A DNA stretch of 64,000 nt, taken from Serratia surfactantfaciens. GTDB taxonomy: Bacteria; Pseudomonadota; Gammaproteobacteria; Enterobacterales; Enterobacteriaceae. The notes under the pieces are model-generated. The model was not told the origin of the DNA and made no database searches. It worked only from the letters and a program-made list of their open reading frames with translations. Positions 1 through 8,916 of the stretch are shown here, piece by piece. A program made the translations under genes and the position numbers. Every line of letters starts with the position of its first letter. Position 1 is the first letter of the stretch. The stretch spans positions 1,054,001 through 1,118,000 of the forward strand of contig NZ_CP016948.1 of assembly GCF_001642805.2 (NCBI RefSeq), given 5' to 3'.

Positions 1-488
1 TGGCGGGGCGCATCGCCATCATGAACCGCGGCAAGTTCGTGCAGATCGGTGAACCGGAAGAGATCTACGAGCATCCGAACAGCCGCTTCAGCGCCGAATT
101 CATCGGCTCGGTCAACGTCTTCGACTGTGTGCTGCTGGAGCGCCACGACGACGCGCTGATCCTGCAAAGCCCCGGGTTGCGCCATGCGATCAAGGTCGAT
201 CCGGACGCTTCGGTGGTGGACGGCGTGCCGATCCAGGTGGCGCTGCGGCCGGAAAAGATCCTGCTGTGCGAACAGGTGCCGGAAGACGGCTGCAACTTCG
301 CGGTGGGGGAAGTGGCGCACATTTCTTACCTGGGCGATCTGTCCATCTACCACGTGAAATTGCACAGCGGCCAGATCATCAGCGCCCAGCTGCAAAACGG
401 CCACCGTTTTCGCAAAGGGATGCCTACCTGGGGCGATGAAGTGCGTTTGTGTTGGGAAACCGACAGCTGCGTAGTGTTGACGGTGTAG
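1..488 (+). CDS. potG: Putrescine ABC transporter ATP-binding protein PotG (3' part only)
   Basis: This is the C-terminal part of the ATPase of the PotFGHI putrescine importer; the gene starts before the window. The reading frame is open from base 3 and begins with AGRIAIMNRGKFVQIG, followed by the GEPEEIYEHP segment found just after the nucleotide-binding fold in PotA/PotG-type ATPases. The rest is the regulatory beta-barrel (TOBE-type) domain, with RPEKI near its start. Walker and signature motifs lie outside the window. The first ATG in the window, at base 21, is internal. potH follows after 24 bp in the same direction, as in the E. coli operon. Confidence 0.96.
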   Translation, partial: AGRIAIMNRGKFVQIGEPEEIYEHPNSRFSAEFIGSVNVFDCVLLERHDDALILQSPGLRHAIKVDPDASVVDGVPIQVALRPEKILLCEQVPEDGCNFAVGEVAHISYLGDLSIYHVKLHSGQIISAQLQNGHRFRKGMPTWGDEVRLCWETDSCVVLTV

Positions 489-512
489 TGGAGCCGGTGA
501 GGAGTAACCCGT

Positions 513-1475
513 ATGACCCTGCTTTCTGAACGCACGCCGGAACCGCCGGCCAAAACGCCCGGCGGCCTCAAGGCGCTGTTCCACCGCCTGCTGATGGCCC
601 ACGGCCGCAAGCTGGTGATCGCACTGCCGTATTTATGGCTGACGCTGCTGTTTATGCTGCCGTTCCTGATCGTGTTCAAGATCAGCCTGGCGGATCTGGC
701 GCTGGCGGTGCCGCCCTACACCGAGCTGCTGAGCTGGGCGGACGGCAAGTTGAACATCGCGCTTAACTTCGCCAACTACCTGCAGCTGACCGACGATCCG
801 CTGTATATCGACGCCTACCTGCAGTCGCTGCGCGTGGCGGCGGTCTCGACGTTGTGCTGCCTGATCATCGGCTATCCGCTGGCCTGGGCGGTGGCCCACA
901 GCAAGGCCTCGACCCGCAATATTCTGCTGCTGCTGGTGATCCTGCCTTCCTGGACCTCGTTCCTGATCCGCGTTTACGCCTGGATGGGCATTCTGAAAAA
1001 CAACGGCACGCTGAATAACTTCCTGATGTGGTTAGGGGTGATCGATCAGCCGCTGGTGATCCTGCACACCAATCTGGCGGTGTATATCGGCATTGTCTAT
1101 TCCTACCTGCCGTTTATGGTGTTGCCGATCTACACGGCGCTGATCCGGCTGGATTACTCGCTGGTGGAGGCATCGCTGGATTTGGGCGCCCGGCCGCTGA
1201 AAACCTTCTTCAGCGTGATCGTGCCGCTGACGCGCGGCGGCATCATCGCCGGTTCGATGCTGGTGTTCATTCCGGCGGTGGGCGAGTTCGTGATCCCGGA
1301 ACTGCTCGGCGGGCCAGACAGCATCATGATCGGCCGCGTGCTGTGGCAGGAGTTCTTCAATAACCGCGACTGGCCGGTGGCCTCGGCGGTCGCCACCGTC
1401 ATGCTGGTGCTGCTGATCGTGCCAATTTTGTGGTTCCACAAGCATCAGAACAAGGAAATGGGGGGGCAGGAATGA
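513..1475 (+). CDS. potH: Putrescine ABC transporter permease PotH
   Basis: This is an inner-membrane permease of the PotFGHI putrescine importer, 320 residues long. It has a cytoplasmic N terminus rich in Pro/Lys, about six hydrophobic segments, and the cytoplasmic EAA coupling motif (EASLDLGARPLKTFF, starting near residue 219) that docks on the ATPase PotG. The ATG at 513 follows a GAGGAG-like ribosome site. The stop TGA shares bases with the potI start (ATGA), which indicates translational coupling with its partner permease. Confidence 0.97.
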   Translation: MTLLSERTPEPPAKTPGGLKALFHRLLMAHGRKLVIALPYLWLTLLFMLPFLIVFKISLADLALAVPPYTELLSWADGKLNIALNFANYLQLTDDPLYIDAYLQSLRVAAVSTLCCLIIGYPLAWAVAHSKASTRNILLLLVILPSWTSFLIRVYAWMGILKNNGTLNNFLMWLGVIDQPLVILHTNLAVYIGIVYSYLPFMVLPIYTALIRLDYSLVEASLDLGARPLKTFFSVIVPLTRGGIIAGSMLVFIPAVGEFVIPELLGGPDSIMIGRVLWQEFFNNRDWPVASAVATVMLVLLIVPILWFHKHQNKEMGGQE

Positions 1476-2317
1476 ACAACTTGCCGGTAGTGCGTTCACC
1501 GTGGCGCATCGCCATCCTGACGATCGGCTTTACCTTCCTGTATGCGCCGATGCTGATGTTGGTGATCTACTCTTTTAACAGCTCCAAGCTGGTGACGGTG
1601 TGGGCCGGCTGGTCCACGCGCTGGTATACCGAACTGTTCCACGATTCGGCGATGATTAGCGCGGTGGGGCTTAGCCTGACCATCGCCGCCGCTTCCGCTA
1701 CCGCTGCGGTGGTATTGGGCGCTATTGCCGCCGTGGTGATGGTGCGTTTCGGCCGCTTTCGCGGTTCAACCGGCTTCGCGTTTATGCTGACCGCGCCGCT
1801 GGTCATGCCGGACGTGATCACCGGCCTGTCGCTGCTGCTGCTGTTCGTGGCGATGGGGCACGCTTTCGGTTGGCCGTCGGAACGCGGCATGTTCACCATC
1901 TGGCTGGCGCATGTCACCTTCTGTACCGCTTACGTAGCGGTGGTCATCAGCTCGCGCCTGCGTGAGGTGGATCGCTCAATTGAAGAGGCGGCGATGGATC
2001 TGGGGGCGACGCCGCTGAAGGTGTTCTTCGTCATCACCTTGCCGATGATCGCGCCGGCGCTGATCTCCGGCTGGATGCTGGCGTTCACCCTGTCGCTGGA
2101 TGACCTGGTGATCGCCAGCTTCGTCTCCGGCCCGGGCGCCACCACGCTGCCGATGCTGGTGTTCTCCAGCGTGCGCATGGGGGTGAACCCGGAAATTAAC
2201 GCGTTGGCCAGTTTGATCCTGCTGGTGGTGGGCATTATCGGCCTGATCGCCTGGTGGTTTATGGCGCGCTCGGAAAAACAACGATCGCGCGAATTGCAGC
2301 GGGCGGCCCGTAGCTGA
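1472..2317 (+). CDS. potI: Putrescine ABC transporter permease PotI
   Basis: This is the second permease of the putrescine importer, 281 residues, the same length as E. coli PotI. The start is placed at ATG 1472 (MNNLPVVRSP) because it overlaps the potH stop as ATGA and is preceded by GGGGGGCAGG. An in-frame upstream GTG at 1430 would extend it by 14 residues inside potH and is less likely. It has six predicted membrane spans and the EAA motif EEAAMDLGATPLKVFF near residue 171. It forms a heterodimeric channel with PotH. Confidence 0.97.
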   Translation: MNNLPVVRSPWRIAILTIGFTFLYAPMLMLVIYSFNSSKLVTVWAGWSTRWYTELFHDSAMISAVGLSLTIAAASATAAVVLGAIAAVVMVRFGRFRGSTGFAFMLTAPLVMPDVITGLSLLLLFVAMGHAFGWPSERGMFTIWLAHVTFCTAYVAVVISSRLREVDRSIEEAAMDLGATPLKVFFVITLPMIAPALISGWMLAFTLSLDDLVIASFVSGPGATTLPMLVFSSVRMGVNPEINALASLILLVVGIIGLIAWWFMARSEKQRSRELQRAARS

Positions 2318-2380
2318 ATCGTAACAAACCTGCTATTTTTGCAATCAATAAGTATTGCAACTAACTACCTGACTTTACAT

Positions 2381-2402
2381 GCGCCACCTGTATTGGTGGC
2401 GC
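2381..2402 (+). terminator. Hairpin after potI
   Basis: A perfect 8-bp inverted repeat (GCGCCACC / GGTGGCGC, loop TGTATT) follows the pot operon, 63 bp after the potI stop and just before ybjO. No T-run follows, so it may be an attenuating or mRNA-protecting hairpin and not a full intrinsic terminator. A second weaker repeat, TTGCAAT / ATTGCAA, lies at 2339-2360. Confidence 0.5.
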
Positions 2403-2421
2403 GTCGTAGCGGAACACGGAT

Positions 2422-2901
2422 ATGTCAGACATGCTGAAAAGCGGGCAGGGAATGAGATCGACTGCAGATGCGCCGGTGCCGGTGATGGTGGCGGGTACTG
2501 CCATGGTCGCGATCAAGTGCATCAGCGTGGTGCTGTTGTTGGGCGAACTGGGTGTCGATGGCGCGCAGGAGTTCGTCAACACCAGCGCGCAGGCGTGGGA
2601 TTCCACCTTTATCTTTCTAGCCGGCCTGATGCTGCTGTGCCTGCAAATCAGCTGCGGTTTTGCGGTGATGCGCGGTCGCAACTGGGGGCGCTGGGCTTAT
2701 GTGGCCTGCCAGTGCATCGTGGTGCTTTACCTGCTGTTGGCCACCATCGGCAGCGTCTTCCCCGAGGTATTCACCGTGGAAGGGGAAACCAGCGGCCAAA
2801 TCCTGCACGTTCTGATCCTGCAAAAAATCCCCGACGTGGTGATCCTGGCGCTGCTGTTCGTTCCTGCCGCCAGCCGCCGCTTCTTCGCCGCGCGCAAGTG
2901 A
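2422..2901 (+). CDS. ybjO: Inner-membrane protein YbjO (DUF2593)
   Basis: This is a small integral membrane protein of 159 residues with no established function. It has four hydrophobic stretches, the first starting after a short polar N terminus, and a basic C-terminal tail (PAASRRFFAARK). Length and position between potI and rlmC match E. coli YbjO (DUF2593 family). The start ATG at 2422 lies 19 bp after the pot hairpin. The gene may be read through from the pot operon or have its own promoter; the sequence does not decide this. Confidence 0.88.
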   Translation: MSDMLKSGQGMRSTADAPVPVMVAGTAMVAIKCISVVLLLGELGVDGAQEFVNTSAQAWDSTFIFLAGLMLLCLQISCGFAVMRGRNWGRWAYVACQCIVVLYLLLATIGSVFPEVFTVEGETSGQILHVLILQKIPDVVILALLFVPAASRRFFAARK

Positions 2902-2970
2902 GATTTTAGGCGCGCGGAGTGGTAAACTCTGCGCCCTTAATTCGTCATCCTGAACTTCACGGTAACCTTC

Positions 2971-4101
2971 ATGCATTGCGCTTTGTATACGGCGGGCACC
3001 TGCCGTTCCTGTCAGTGGCTGGAAAAGCCCTATCCGCAACAACTGGCCGACAAACAGCATCACCTGCAATCGCTGCTGGCCGGGCGCGACGTCGCGCAGT
3101 GGCTGCAGCCGGCGGCGGGGGAGCTGAGCGCATTTCGCAATAAGGCCAAGATGGTGGTCAGCGGCAGCGTAGAGCGCCCGCTGCTCGGCATGCTGCATCG
3201 CGACGGCACGCCGGTCGATCTAAGCGACTGCCCGCTGTACCCCGCCGGCTTTGCGCCGATGTTTGCGGTACTGAAAAGCTTTATCGCCCGGGCGGGCCTG
3301 ACGCCGTATAACGTGGCGCGTAAACGCGGCGAGCTGAAATACCTGTTGTTGACCGAAAGCACGTTAGACGGCGGCGTGATGCTGCGCTTCGTGTTGCGCT
3401 CGGAAACCAAACTGGCGCAGCTGCGCGCCGCGCTGCCGTGGCTGCAGCAGCAGTTGCCGCAGCTCAAGGTGATCTCCGCCAATATTCAGCCGGTGCATAT
3501 GGCGATCATGGAAGGGGAGCGCGAGATTGCGCTGACCGAACAGCAGGCGCTGGAGGAACAGTTCAATCAGGTGCCGCTGTTCATCCGTCCGCAAAGTTTC
3601 TTCCAGACCAACCCGCAGGTGGCCGCCGAGCTCTATGCCACCGCCCGCGACTGGGTGCGCGCACTGGGCATCGACAGCATGTGGGATCTGTTTTGCGGCG
3701 TCGGCGGTTTCGGCTTGCACTGCGCGCAGCCGCAAACGCGCCTGACCGGCATCGAAATCAGCGCGGAAGCGATCGCCTGCGCGCGCCAATCGGCGCAGCG
3801 GTTGGGGTTGCAGCACGTTGATTTTCAGGCCCTCGATTCCACCCGCTTCGCCACCGCCGAAGGCCAGGTGCCGCAGCTGGTGCTGGTCAACCCGCCGCGG
3901 CGCGGCATCGGCCAGGCACTGTGCGATTATTTGAGCCGGATGGCACCGGAATATATTCTCTATTCCAGCTGCAACGCCGAGAGCATGGCGAAAGATATCG
4001 AGATGTTGCCGGGCTACCGCATCGAACGGGTGCAGCTGTTCGACATGTTCCCGCATACCGCGCACTACGAAGTGCTGACGCTGCTGGTGCGGCGTTTATA
4101 A
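2971..4101 (+). CDS. rlmC: 23S rRNA (uracil-747-C5)-methyltransferase RlmC
   Basis: This enzyme methylates U747 of 23S rRNA using S-adenosylmethionine. It has 376 residues, against 375 for E. coli RlmC (RumB). Cysteines C3, C11, C14 and C87 are the expected iron-sulfur cluster ligands. The SAM-binding motif [12 protein letters not shown], the [10 protein letters not shown] motif and the catalytic YSSCNAE motif follow in the order normal for TrmA/RlmD-type enzymes. RlmC lacks the N-terminal TRAM domain of RlmD, which fits its length. The gene is a single unit closed by a strong bidirectional hairpin shared with artJ. Confidence 0.97.
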   Translation: MHCALYTAGTCRSCQWLEKPYPQQLADKQHHLQSLLAGRDVAQWLQPAAGELSAFRNKAKMVVSGSVERPLLGMLHRDGTPVDLSDCPLYPAGFAPMFAVLKSFIARAGLTPYNVARKRGELKYLLLTESTLDGGVMLRFVLRSETKLAQLRAALPWLQQQLPQLKVISANIQPVHMAIMEGEREIALTEQQALEEQFNQVPLFIRPQSFFQTNPQVAAELYATARDWVRALGIDSMWDLFCGVGGFGLHCAQPQTRLTGIEISAEAIACARQSAQRLGLQHVDFQALDSTRFATAEGQVPQLVLVNPPRRGIGQALCDYLSRMAPEYILYSSCNAESMAKDIEMLPGYRIERVQLFDMFPHTAHYEVLTLLVRRL

Positions 4102-4104
4102 AAC

Positions 4105-4130
4105 ATAAGGCCCGGCTAACCGGGCCTTAT
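4105..4130. terminator. Bidirectional terminator between rlmC and artJ
   Basis: A perfect 11-bp inverted repeat, ATAAGGCCCGG / CCGGGCCTTAT with loop CTAA, sits in the 31-bp gap between the convergent rlmC and artJ stop codons. There are AAA bases upstream and short T-containing flanks on both sides. Its position and symmetry suggest it serves both transcripts. Confidence 0.85.
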
Positions 4131-4132
4131 GC

Positions 4133-4867
4133 TTACTGCGGGAACCACTTGTCGTTGATGGCCTTATAGGTGCCGTCGGCCTTGATGGCGTCCAGCGCGG
4201 CGTTCAGCTTGGCCAGCAGCGCCTGGTTGTCCGGGCGCACCGCGATGCCGAGACCGGTGCCGAAGTACTGCGCATCGGTGATGTGTTCGCCGACCGGCGC
4301 CAGCTGCGGATTGGTTTTCAGCCACTCGTTCACCACGGCGGTGTCGCCGAACACGCCGTCGATGCGGCCGTTTTTCAGCTCCAGAATGGCGTTCTGGTAG
4401 CTGTCGTAAGAGACGGTGTTAATCTCCGGGTGCTTGTCCTGCATGTATTTCTGGTGGGTGGTGCCGTTTTCCATGCCGAGCTTTTTGCCTTTCAGATCCG
4501 CCAGCGAGCTGAACTTGCCTTTTTGCGCGATCACGATCGCCGAGTTGGCGTAGTAAGGCTGGGTGAAGGCGACCTGTTTGCTGCGCTCCGGCGTGATATC
4601 CATGCCGGAAATCACCGCATCGTATTTCTTGAATTTCAGCGCGGCGATCAGGCTGTCGAACGCCTGGTTGGTGAAGGTGCACTGCGCCTGCATCTGTTTG
4701 CACAACGCGTTGGCCAGATCGATATCGAAACCGACGATCTGGTTATTGGCGTCCAGCGATTCGAACGGCGGGTAGGTGGCGGAGGCGGCGAAGCGGATGG
4801 TTTCGGCCGCGGTGGCGTTAAAGGTCATCCCGGCCAACATCGTCGCGGCAAGCAGCAGTTTTTTCAT
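4133..4867 (-). CDS. artJ: Arginine-binding periplasmic protein ArtJ
   Basis: This is a periplasmic solute-binding protein for L-arginine feeding the ArtQM-ArtP importer. It has 244 residues. A signal peptide with cleavage expected after FNATA (about residue 20) precedes the mature AETIRFAASATYPPFES start. The FDIDLANALCKQMQAQCTF segment and the GMDITPERSKQV motif are typical of ArtI/ArtJ. Compared with artI in this window, the sequence resembles E. coli ArtJ more closely (MENGTTHQKY, WLKTNPQL, KWFPQ ending). It is a separate transcription unit with candidate ArgR boxes upstream. Confidence 0.96.
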   Translation of the reverse strand: MKKLLLAATMLAGMTFNATAAETIRFAASATYPPFESLDANNQIVGFDIDLANALCKQMQAQCTFTNQAFDSLIAALKFKKYDAVISGMDITPERSKQVAFTQPYYANSAIVIAQKGKFSSLADLKGKKLGMENGTTHQKYMQDKHPEINTVSYDSYQNAILELKNGRIDGVFGDTAVVNEWLKTNPQLAPVGEHITDAQYFGTGLGIAVRPDNQALLAKLNAALDAIKADGTYKAINDKWFPQ

Positions 4868-4977
4868 GCGTAGAGCTCCTGTCTGGATCCTGAAAGTGAT
4901 TATTCGCTATCGTTTGTTTTTACTGGTAATCGCCAGAGGTTTTTACATGTGCGTCTGCTGATAACCCTGCCATTGAG

Positions 4978-5011
4978 TGAATTAAAATGCAATATAAATG
5001 ATTAAATATTG
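4978..5011 (-). promoter_or_regulatory. Candidate pair of ArgR boxes upstream of artJ
   Basis: Two matches to the ARG-box core TnAATwwwwATnA read on the + strand: TGAATTAAAATGC at 4978-4990 (one mismatch) and TGATTAAATATTG at 4999-5011 (two mismatches). Their starts are exactly 21 bp apart, the spacing used by ArgR hexamers on paired boxes. They lie 111-144 bp upstream of the artJ start. E. coli artJ is a known ArgR target, so this is an expected operator, but the boxes are imperfect and binding is inferred. Confidence 0.6.
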
Positions 5012-5026
5012 CCATGGGGATAAAAA

Positions 5027-5050
5027 AAGCCCCGCTCAGTGGCGGGGCTT
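5027..5050 (-). terminator. Terminator of the artPIQM operon
   Basis: An inverted repeat AAGCCCCGC / GCGGGGCTT lies 15 bp downstream of the artM stop codon. Read on the minus strand it is followed by TTTTTTA, a standard intrinsic terminator. Confidence 0.88.
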
Positions 5051-5065
5051 AGGGGGGAGGTGGCC

Positions 5066-5734
5066 TCAGTTACGGCGCTCAAACGCCAGCGCGCGGCGTT
5101 CCACCAGGCGCATCAGCAGCGTCAGCAGGCCGTTGACGCACAGGTACACCAGGCCGGCGGCGCCGAACACCATCACGTCGTAGGTGCGGCCGTACATCAG
5201 CTGACTGTAGCCCATCACTTCCATCAGCGTGATGGTGTAAGCCAGCGAGGTGCTTTTGAACACCAGCACCACTTCGTTGGAGTAAGACGACAGCGCGCGT
5301 TTGAAGGCGAACGGCAACAGAATGCGCAAGGTCTGCCGGCGCGACATGCCCAGCGCCTCGCACGACTGCCACTGCCCGGCGGGAATGGCGCGCACCGCGC
5401 CGTAGAACAGCTGCGTGGTATAGGCCGCGCTATTCAGCGCCAGCGCAATCATCGCGCACAGCCAGGGCTGCGACAGCAAGTTCCACAGCCACGGGTAGTC
5501 GCGGATCGCCGGAAACTGCCCGGGGCCGTAGTAGATCAGGAAGATCTGCACCAGCAGCGGCGTGCCGGTGAACAGCGTTACATAGGCTTTGACCAGCGGC
5601 GTCAGGATCGGCGTTTTCAGCGTCAGGATCACCGTCAGCAGCAGCGACAGCGCCAGCGCGACGATCAACGCGGCGACGGTCAGCGTCAGGCTGGTGTGCA
5701 ACCCCTTGAGGATTTCCGGCAAGTATTCAAACAT
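5066..5734 (-). CDS. artM: Arginine ABC transporter permease ArtM
   Basis: This is an inner-membrane permease of the arginine importer with 222 residues, the standard ArtM length. It begins [11 protein letters not shown] and carries five hydrophobic segments. The HisM/GlnP-type coupling loop ALGMSRRQTLRILLPFAF contacts the ATPase ArtP. Its ATG overlaps the artQ stop by one base (TGATG), indicating coupled translation. It is the last gene of artPIQM and is followed by a terminator. Confidence 0.97.
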   Translation of the reverse strand: MFEYLPEILKGLHTSLTLTVAALIVALALSLLLTVILTLKTPILTPLVKAYVTLFTGTPLLVQIFLIYYGPGQFPAIRDYPWLWNLLSQPWLCAMIALALNSAAYTTQLFYGAVRAIPAGQWQSCEALGMSRRQTLRILLPFAFKRALSSYSNEVVLVFKSTSLAYTITLMEVMGYSQLMYGRTYDVMVFGAAGLVYLCVNGLLTLLMRLVERRALAFERRN

Positions 5735-6450
5735 CAGACCGGCCCCCGCTCAAAGCGCGTGGCGCGCAGCTCAATGCGTTTGATGACGTATTGGCTGAAC
5801 AGCGTCACCAGCAGGTAGATGGCCGCCGCGATCACATACCAGGTAAAAGGCTCCTGGGTGCGGGTGGCGATGCTCTTGGTTTGCAGCATCAGATCGTTCA
5901 CGCTGATCAGTGACACCAGCGCGGTGTCTTTCAGCAGCACCAGCCACTGATTGCCGAGGCCGGGCAGGGCGTGGCGCCACATCTGCGGCATGATCAGGCG
6001 GAAGAAGATCGCCGCCTTGCCGAGCCCCAGCGCCTGGCCGGATTCCCATTGCCCCTGCGGTACCGCTTTGAGCGCGCCGCGCAGCGTCTGCGAGGCGTAG
6101 GCGGAATAGAGCAGGGCCAGAGCGATCACCCCGCACAGGAACGGGCTGACTTCGAAATTGTCGATCGCCAACTGAATCGGCAGCTGGAACAGACCGAGGT
6201 TGAGGGTAAAGCCGTCGGAGAGCATCAGCAGCAGCTGCGACGAGCCGAAATAGATAAACAGCACCACCAGGATTTCCGGCAGGCCGCGCAACACGGTCAC
6301 CCAGGCGGTGCCGAGCCAGCTGACCGCTTTCCAGCGGGACGATTCCCATACGGCGAACAGCATCGCCAGAATCAGCCCGAGGATCAGGGCGCAAACGGCA
6401 AGGCCGACGGTCATGCCGGCGGCGCTTGCTAAAGGTTGTAATTCATTCAT
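5734..6450 (-). CDS. artQ: Arginine ABC transporter permease ArtQ
   Basis: This is the partner permease of ArtM, 238 residues, beginning [16 protein letters not shown]. It has the amino-acid-permease coupling motif [20 protein letters not shown] and five hydrophobic segments. It lies 9 bp after artI and overlaps artM by one base. The order artP-artI-artQ-artM is the same as in E. coli. Confidence 0.97.
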   Translation of the reverse strand: MNELQPLASAAGMTVGLAVCALILGLILAMLFAVWESSRWKAVSWLGTAWVTVLRGLPEILVVLFIYFGSSQLLLMLSDGFTLNLGLFQLPIQLAIDNFEVSPFLCGVIALALLYSAYASQTLRGALKAVPQGQWESGQALGLGKAAIFFRLIMPQMWRHALPGLGNQWLVLLKDTALVSLISVNDLMLQTKSIATRTQEPFTWYVIAAAIYLLVTLFSQYVIKRIELRATRFERGPV

Positions 6451-6459
6451 TTGGGCGTA

Positions 6460-7191
6460 TTACTGCTGGAACCATTTTTTGTAGATGGTTTCATAGGTCC
6501 CATCCTGCTTGATCTTGTCCAGAGCGGCGTTGAACTTGCCCTGCAGATCGGTGTTCTTCTGGCGCACCGCGATGCCAAGGCCGGTGCCGAAGTAATCTTT
6601 GTCGGTCACTTTAGCGCCCACTGCCGCTAGCGCGTCATTCTGCTTCAGCCACTCGTTGACCACTGCCGTATCGCCGAACACCGCATCAACGCGGCCGTTC
6701 TTCAGATCCAAAATGGCGTTCTGGTAGCTGTCGTAAGGCACGGTGGTGATTTCCGGGTGCTTGTCGGTCAGGTATTTCTGGTGGGTGGTGCCGTTTTGCA
6801 CGCCCACTTTTTTGCCTTTCAGCGCCGCCACGTCGGCGATTTTGCCTTTCTGCGCGATGAACAGCGCCGAGTTATCGTAGTAAGGCTTGGTGAACAGCAC
6901 CTGCTTCTCACGCTCCGGCGTAATGTCCATACCGGCCATCACCGCATCGAAACGCTTGAACTTCAGGCTCGGGATCAGGCTGTCGAACGCCTGGTTGGTG
7001 AAGGTGCACTCGGCCTGCATTTCTTTGCACAGCGCGTTGGCCAGATCGACATCAAAACCCTGAATCTTGTTGCCGGCGTCAATAAATTCAAACGGAGGAT
7101 AGGAGGCTTCGGTAGCGAAACGGATAGTTTCGGCTGCGGAGGCGGAAACGCTGATGCCAACCAGAACGGCGGCGATTATTAGTTTTTTCAT
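6460..7191 (-). CDS. artI: Periplasmic arginine-binding protein ArtI
   Basis: This is a solute-binding protein of the artPIQM operon with 243 residues. The signal peptide ends at about residue 19 (VSASA), giving a mature start AETIRFATEASYPPFEF. The family motifs GFDVDLANALCKEMQ, GMDITPEREKQV and FGDTAVVNEWLK are present. It is a close paralogue of ArtJ in the same window, and the pair probably arose by duplication. It sits 32 bp after artP, so the binding protein is translated between the ATPase and the permeases. Confidence 0.97.
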   Translation of the reverse strand: MKKLIIAAVLVGISVSASAAETIRFATEASYPPFEFIDAGNKIQGFDVDLANALCKEMQAECTFTNQAFDSLIPSLKFKRFDAVMAGMDITPEREKQVLFTKPYYDNSALFIAQKGKIADVAALKGKKVGVQNGTTHQKYLTDKHPEITTVPYDSYQNAILDLKNGRVDAVFGDTAVVNEWLKQNDALAAVGAKVTDKDYFGTGLGIAVRQKNTDLQGKFNAALDKIKQDGTYETIYKKWFQQ

Positions 7192-7223
7192 CGCAAACTC
7201 CCCAAATTACAGCAAGTTAATTG

Positions 7224-7952
7224 TTAGTGTGATAAGTAATTAGCAAACTCGGTGGTCCGCGGCTGCGTGAAGTGGCTGCTGTCGCCTTGCTCCACTACGT
7301 GGCCGTTTTCCATGTACACCACGCGGCTGGCGGTTTTGCGCGCCACTTCCACTTCGTGGGTGACGATCACCTGAGTGATGCCGGTGCCGGCCAGTTCGCG
7401 AATGATGCTGACGATCTGGGCGGTGATTTCCGGATCCAGCGCCGCGGTCGGTTCATCGAACAGCAGCACCTGCGGTTCCATCATCAGGGCGCGGGCGATC
7501 GCCACGCGCTGCTGCTGGCCGCCGGAAAGGTGCAGCGGGAAGCGATCGGCGAAGTCGGTCAGGCGCAGACGCTTGAGCAGCTTGTCGGCGCGCTCCATCG
7601 CCTGAGCCTTGGTCAGCCCCAGCACGCGACAAGGCGCTTCGATCAGGTTCTGCACCACGGTGAGGTGAGGCCACAGGTTGTATTGCTGGAACACCATGCC
7701 GACATTTTGACGCAGTTCGCGAATGGCTTTCTCGCCCGGCGCCTGCCTGAAATCGAATTGGTTGCCGGCGATCTGCAATTGGCCCGAACGCGGCATTTCC
7801 AGCAGGTTCAGCACCCGCAGCAATGAACTTTTCCCGGCGCCGCTTGGGCCAAGCAGCACCAGGGTTTCCCCGGCTGGACAATCCAGCGTGATGTCAAACA
7901 GCGCCTGGTGAGCGCCGTAATAGCAATTGATACCGTTAAGTTGAATACTCAT
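7224..7952 (-). CDS. artP: Arginine ABC transporter ATP-binding protein ArtP
   Basis: This is the ATPase driving arginine uptake through ArtQM, 242 residues. Walker [10 protein letters not shown] is at residues 35-43; the Q-loop FQQYNLWPH, the signature LSGGQQQR and Walker [13 protein letters not shown] follow in order. The start is set at 7952 ([10 protein letters not shown]), which gives the usual family length. Another ATG seven codons upstream (7973) encodes a second MSIQ and is less likely. It is the first gene of artPIQM. Confidence 0.97.
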   Translation of the reverse strand: MSIQLNGINCYYGAHQALFDITLDCPAGETLVLLGPSGAGKSSLLRVLNLLEMPRSGQLQIAGNQFDFRQAPGEKAIRELRQNVGMVFQQYNLWPHLTVVQNLIEAPCRVLGLTKAQAMERADKLLKRLRLTDFADRFPLHLSGGQQQRVAIARALMMEPQVLLFDEPTAALDPEITAQIVSIIRELAGTGITQVIVTHEVEVARKTASRVVYMENGHVVEQGDSSHFTQPRTTEFANYLSH

Positions 7953-7999
7953 GCGCCAGAATTGAATAGACATTGATGCCGCAAATGTTAACTTCCACA

Positions 8000-8033
8000 G
8001 AATACTTATGCAATCTTTGTGCGTTAAAATTTA
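8000..8033 (-). promoter_or_regulatory. Candidate pair of ArgR boxes upstream of artP
   Basis: On the minus strand, TAAATTTTAACGC (8033-8021) has two mismatches to the core TnAATwwwwATnA, and TGCATAAGTATTC (8012-8000) has three. The two are exactly 21 bp apart, as expected for paired ARG boxes, and lie 48-81 bp upstream of the artP start. The match is weaker than at artJ, consistent with the weaker ArgR control known for artPIQM in E. coli. Binding is inferred. Confidence 0.42.
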
Positions 8034-8177
8034 TGAGTGTGCGGCGGGACAGTAAAAGATTAGCACAAGATACCGCGACTCAAGCCGAGGGAGGGGATTT
8101 GTGGCGCAGGCTGTGAGATCGGTAGCGAAATTTTTTCTATTGGACGAAATTTGAGCGGCTGGCGGCAGCGGGGATGA

Positions 8178-8200
8178 CCGACGCGGCAAGCCCGCGTCGG
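8178..8200 (-). terminator. GC-rich hairpin after ybjP
   Basis: A perfect 9-bp inverted repeat, CCGACGCGG / CCGCGTCGG with a 5-base loop, lies 14 bp beyond the ybjP stop. There is no T-run on the minus strand, so termination strength is uncertain. Confidence 0.5.
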
Positions 8201-8214
8201 CCGGGGAAGGCGGG

Positions 8215-8757
8215 TTACTGGTTTTCCAGCACCTGACGCACGCTGCCGTTGGTGGCGTGCGCTGGAACATTCAGGTAGCGAATATCATCAACCACCCAGC
8301 AGGTGCCTTCGCGCACCATCAGCACTTCGTCCTGCCAGTTCACGGTGCTGTTGGCGTCTTTCTGGTAGCTCAGGTCAACGCGCAGCGGGATATTCTTCGC
8401 ATCGGTGTTAGGAATGGTCGAGGCGCTGGCGACGGATGCGCTGCTCGGCCCCTGTGCATTGCCGGAGAATAGATCGCCGGTTATCTGATGTTTACCCGGA
8501 TTCTGGCCGGCGCTGACCAGATCCTGATACAGCACTTTGCTCAGATAAGGTTGCAGCTGCGCCAGGCGGTTGCTGTCCGGCAGGCCGGTGCCCTGCTGGA
8601 TGCGCAGGTCATAGAACTTTTGTGCGACCGTATCCGGGCCGCCTTCCACACAGCTGCCGCTGCGGGTGCCGATATCCTTGTATGCCGGTTCCACCGTGGT
8701 ACAGGCACTCAGCAACAGCGCTAAGGGTAAAACAGCCGCAATCGTTTTTGTTTTCAT
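8215..8757 (-). CDS. ybjP: Lipoprotein YbjP (DUF3828)
   Basis: This is a predicted lipoprotein of 180 residues and unknown function. The lipobox LLSAC places the lipidated cysteine at residue 19. The next residue is Thr, so Lol sorting to the outer membrane is expected. The conserved GTRSGSCVEGGPDTVAQKFYD segment and the C-terminal DVRYLNVPAHAT-like region match E. coli YbjP (171 residues) and the DUF3828 family. It is a single gene read opposite to ybjQ. Confidence 0.92.
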   Translation of the reverse strand: MKTKTIAAVLPLALLLSACTTVEPAYKDIGTRSGSCVEGGPDTVAQKFYDLRIQQGTGLPDSNRLAQLQPYLSKVLYQDLVSAGQNPGKHQITGDLFSGNAQGPSSASVASASTIPNTDAKNIPLRVDLSYQKDANSTVNWQDEVLMVREGTCWVVDDIRYLNVPAHATNGSVRQVLENQ

Positions 8758-8916
8758 CTTATTACCTTATGTGAAAGTCTCTACCATGAAGACCGATAGC
8801 TTACAGTATAAATGCGTTTTTTGGCCTTGCATTCGTACTGCGTGCCATTGATTAAGCGAACATAACGCCAATCTTCTGGTCATAGATACGTTGAATTAAT
8901 CAAACAAGGAATTCTG

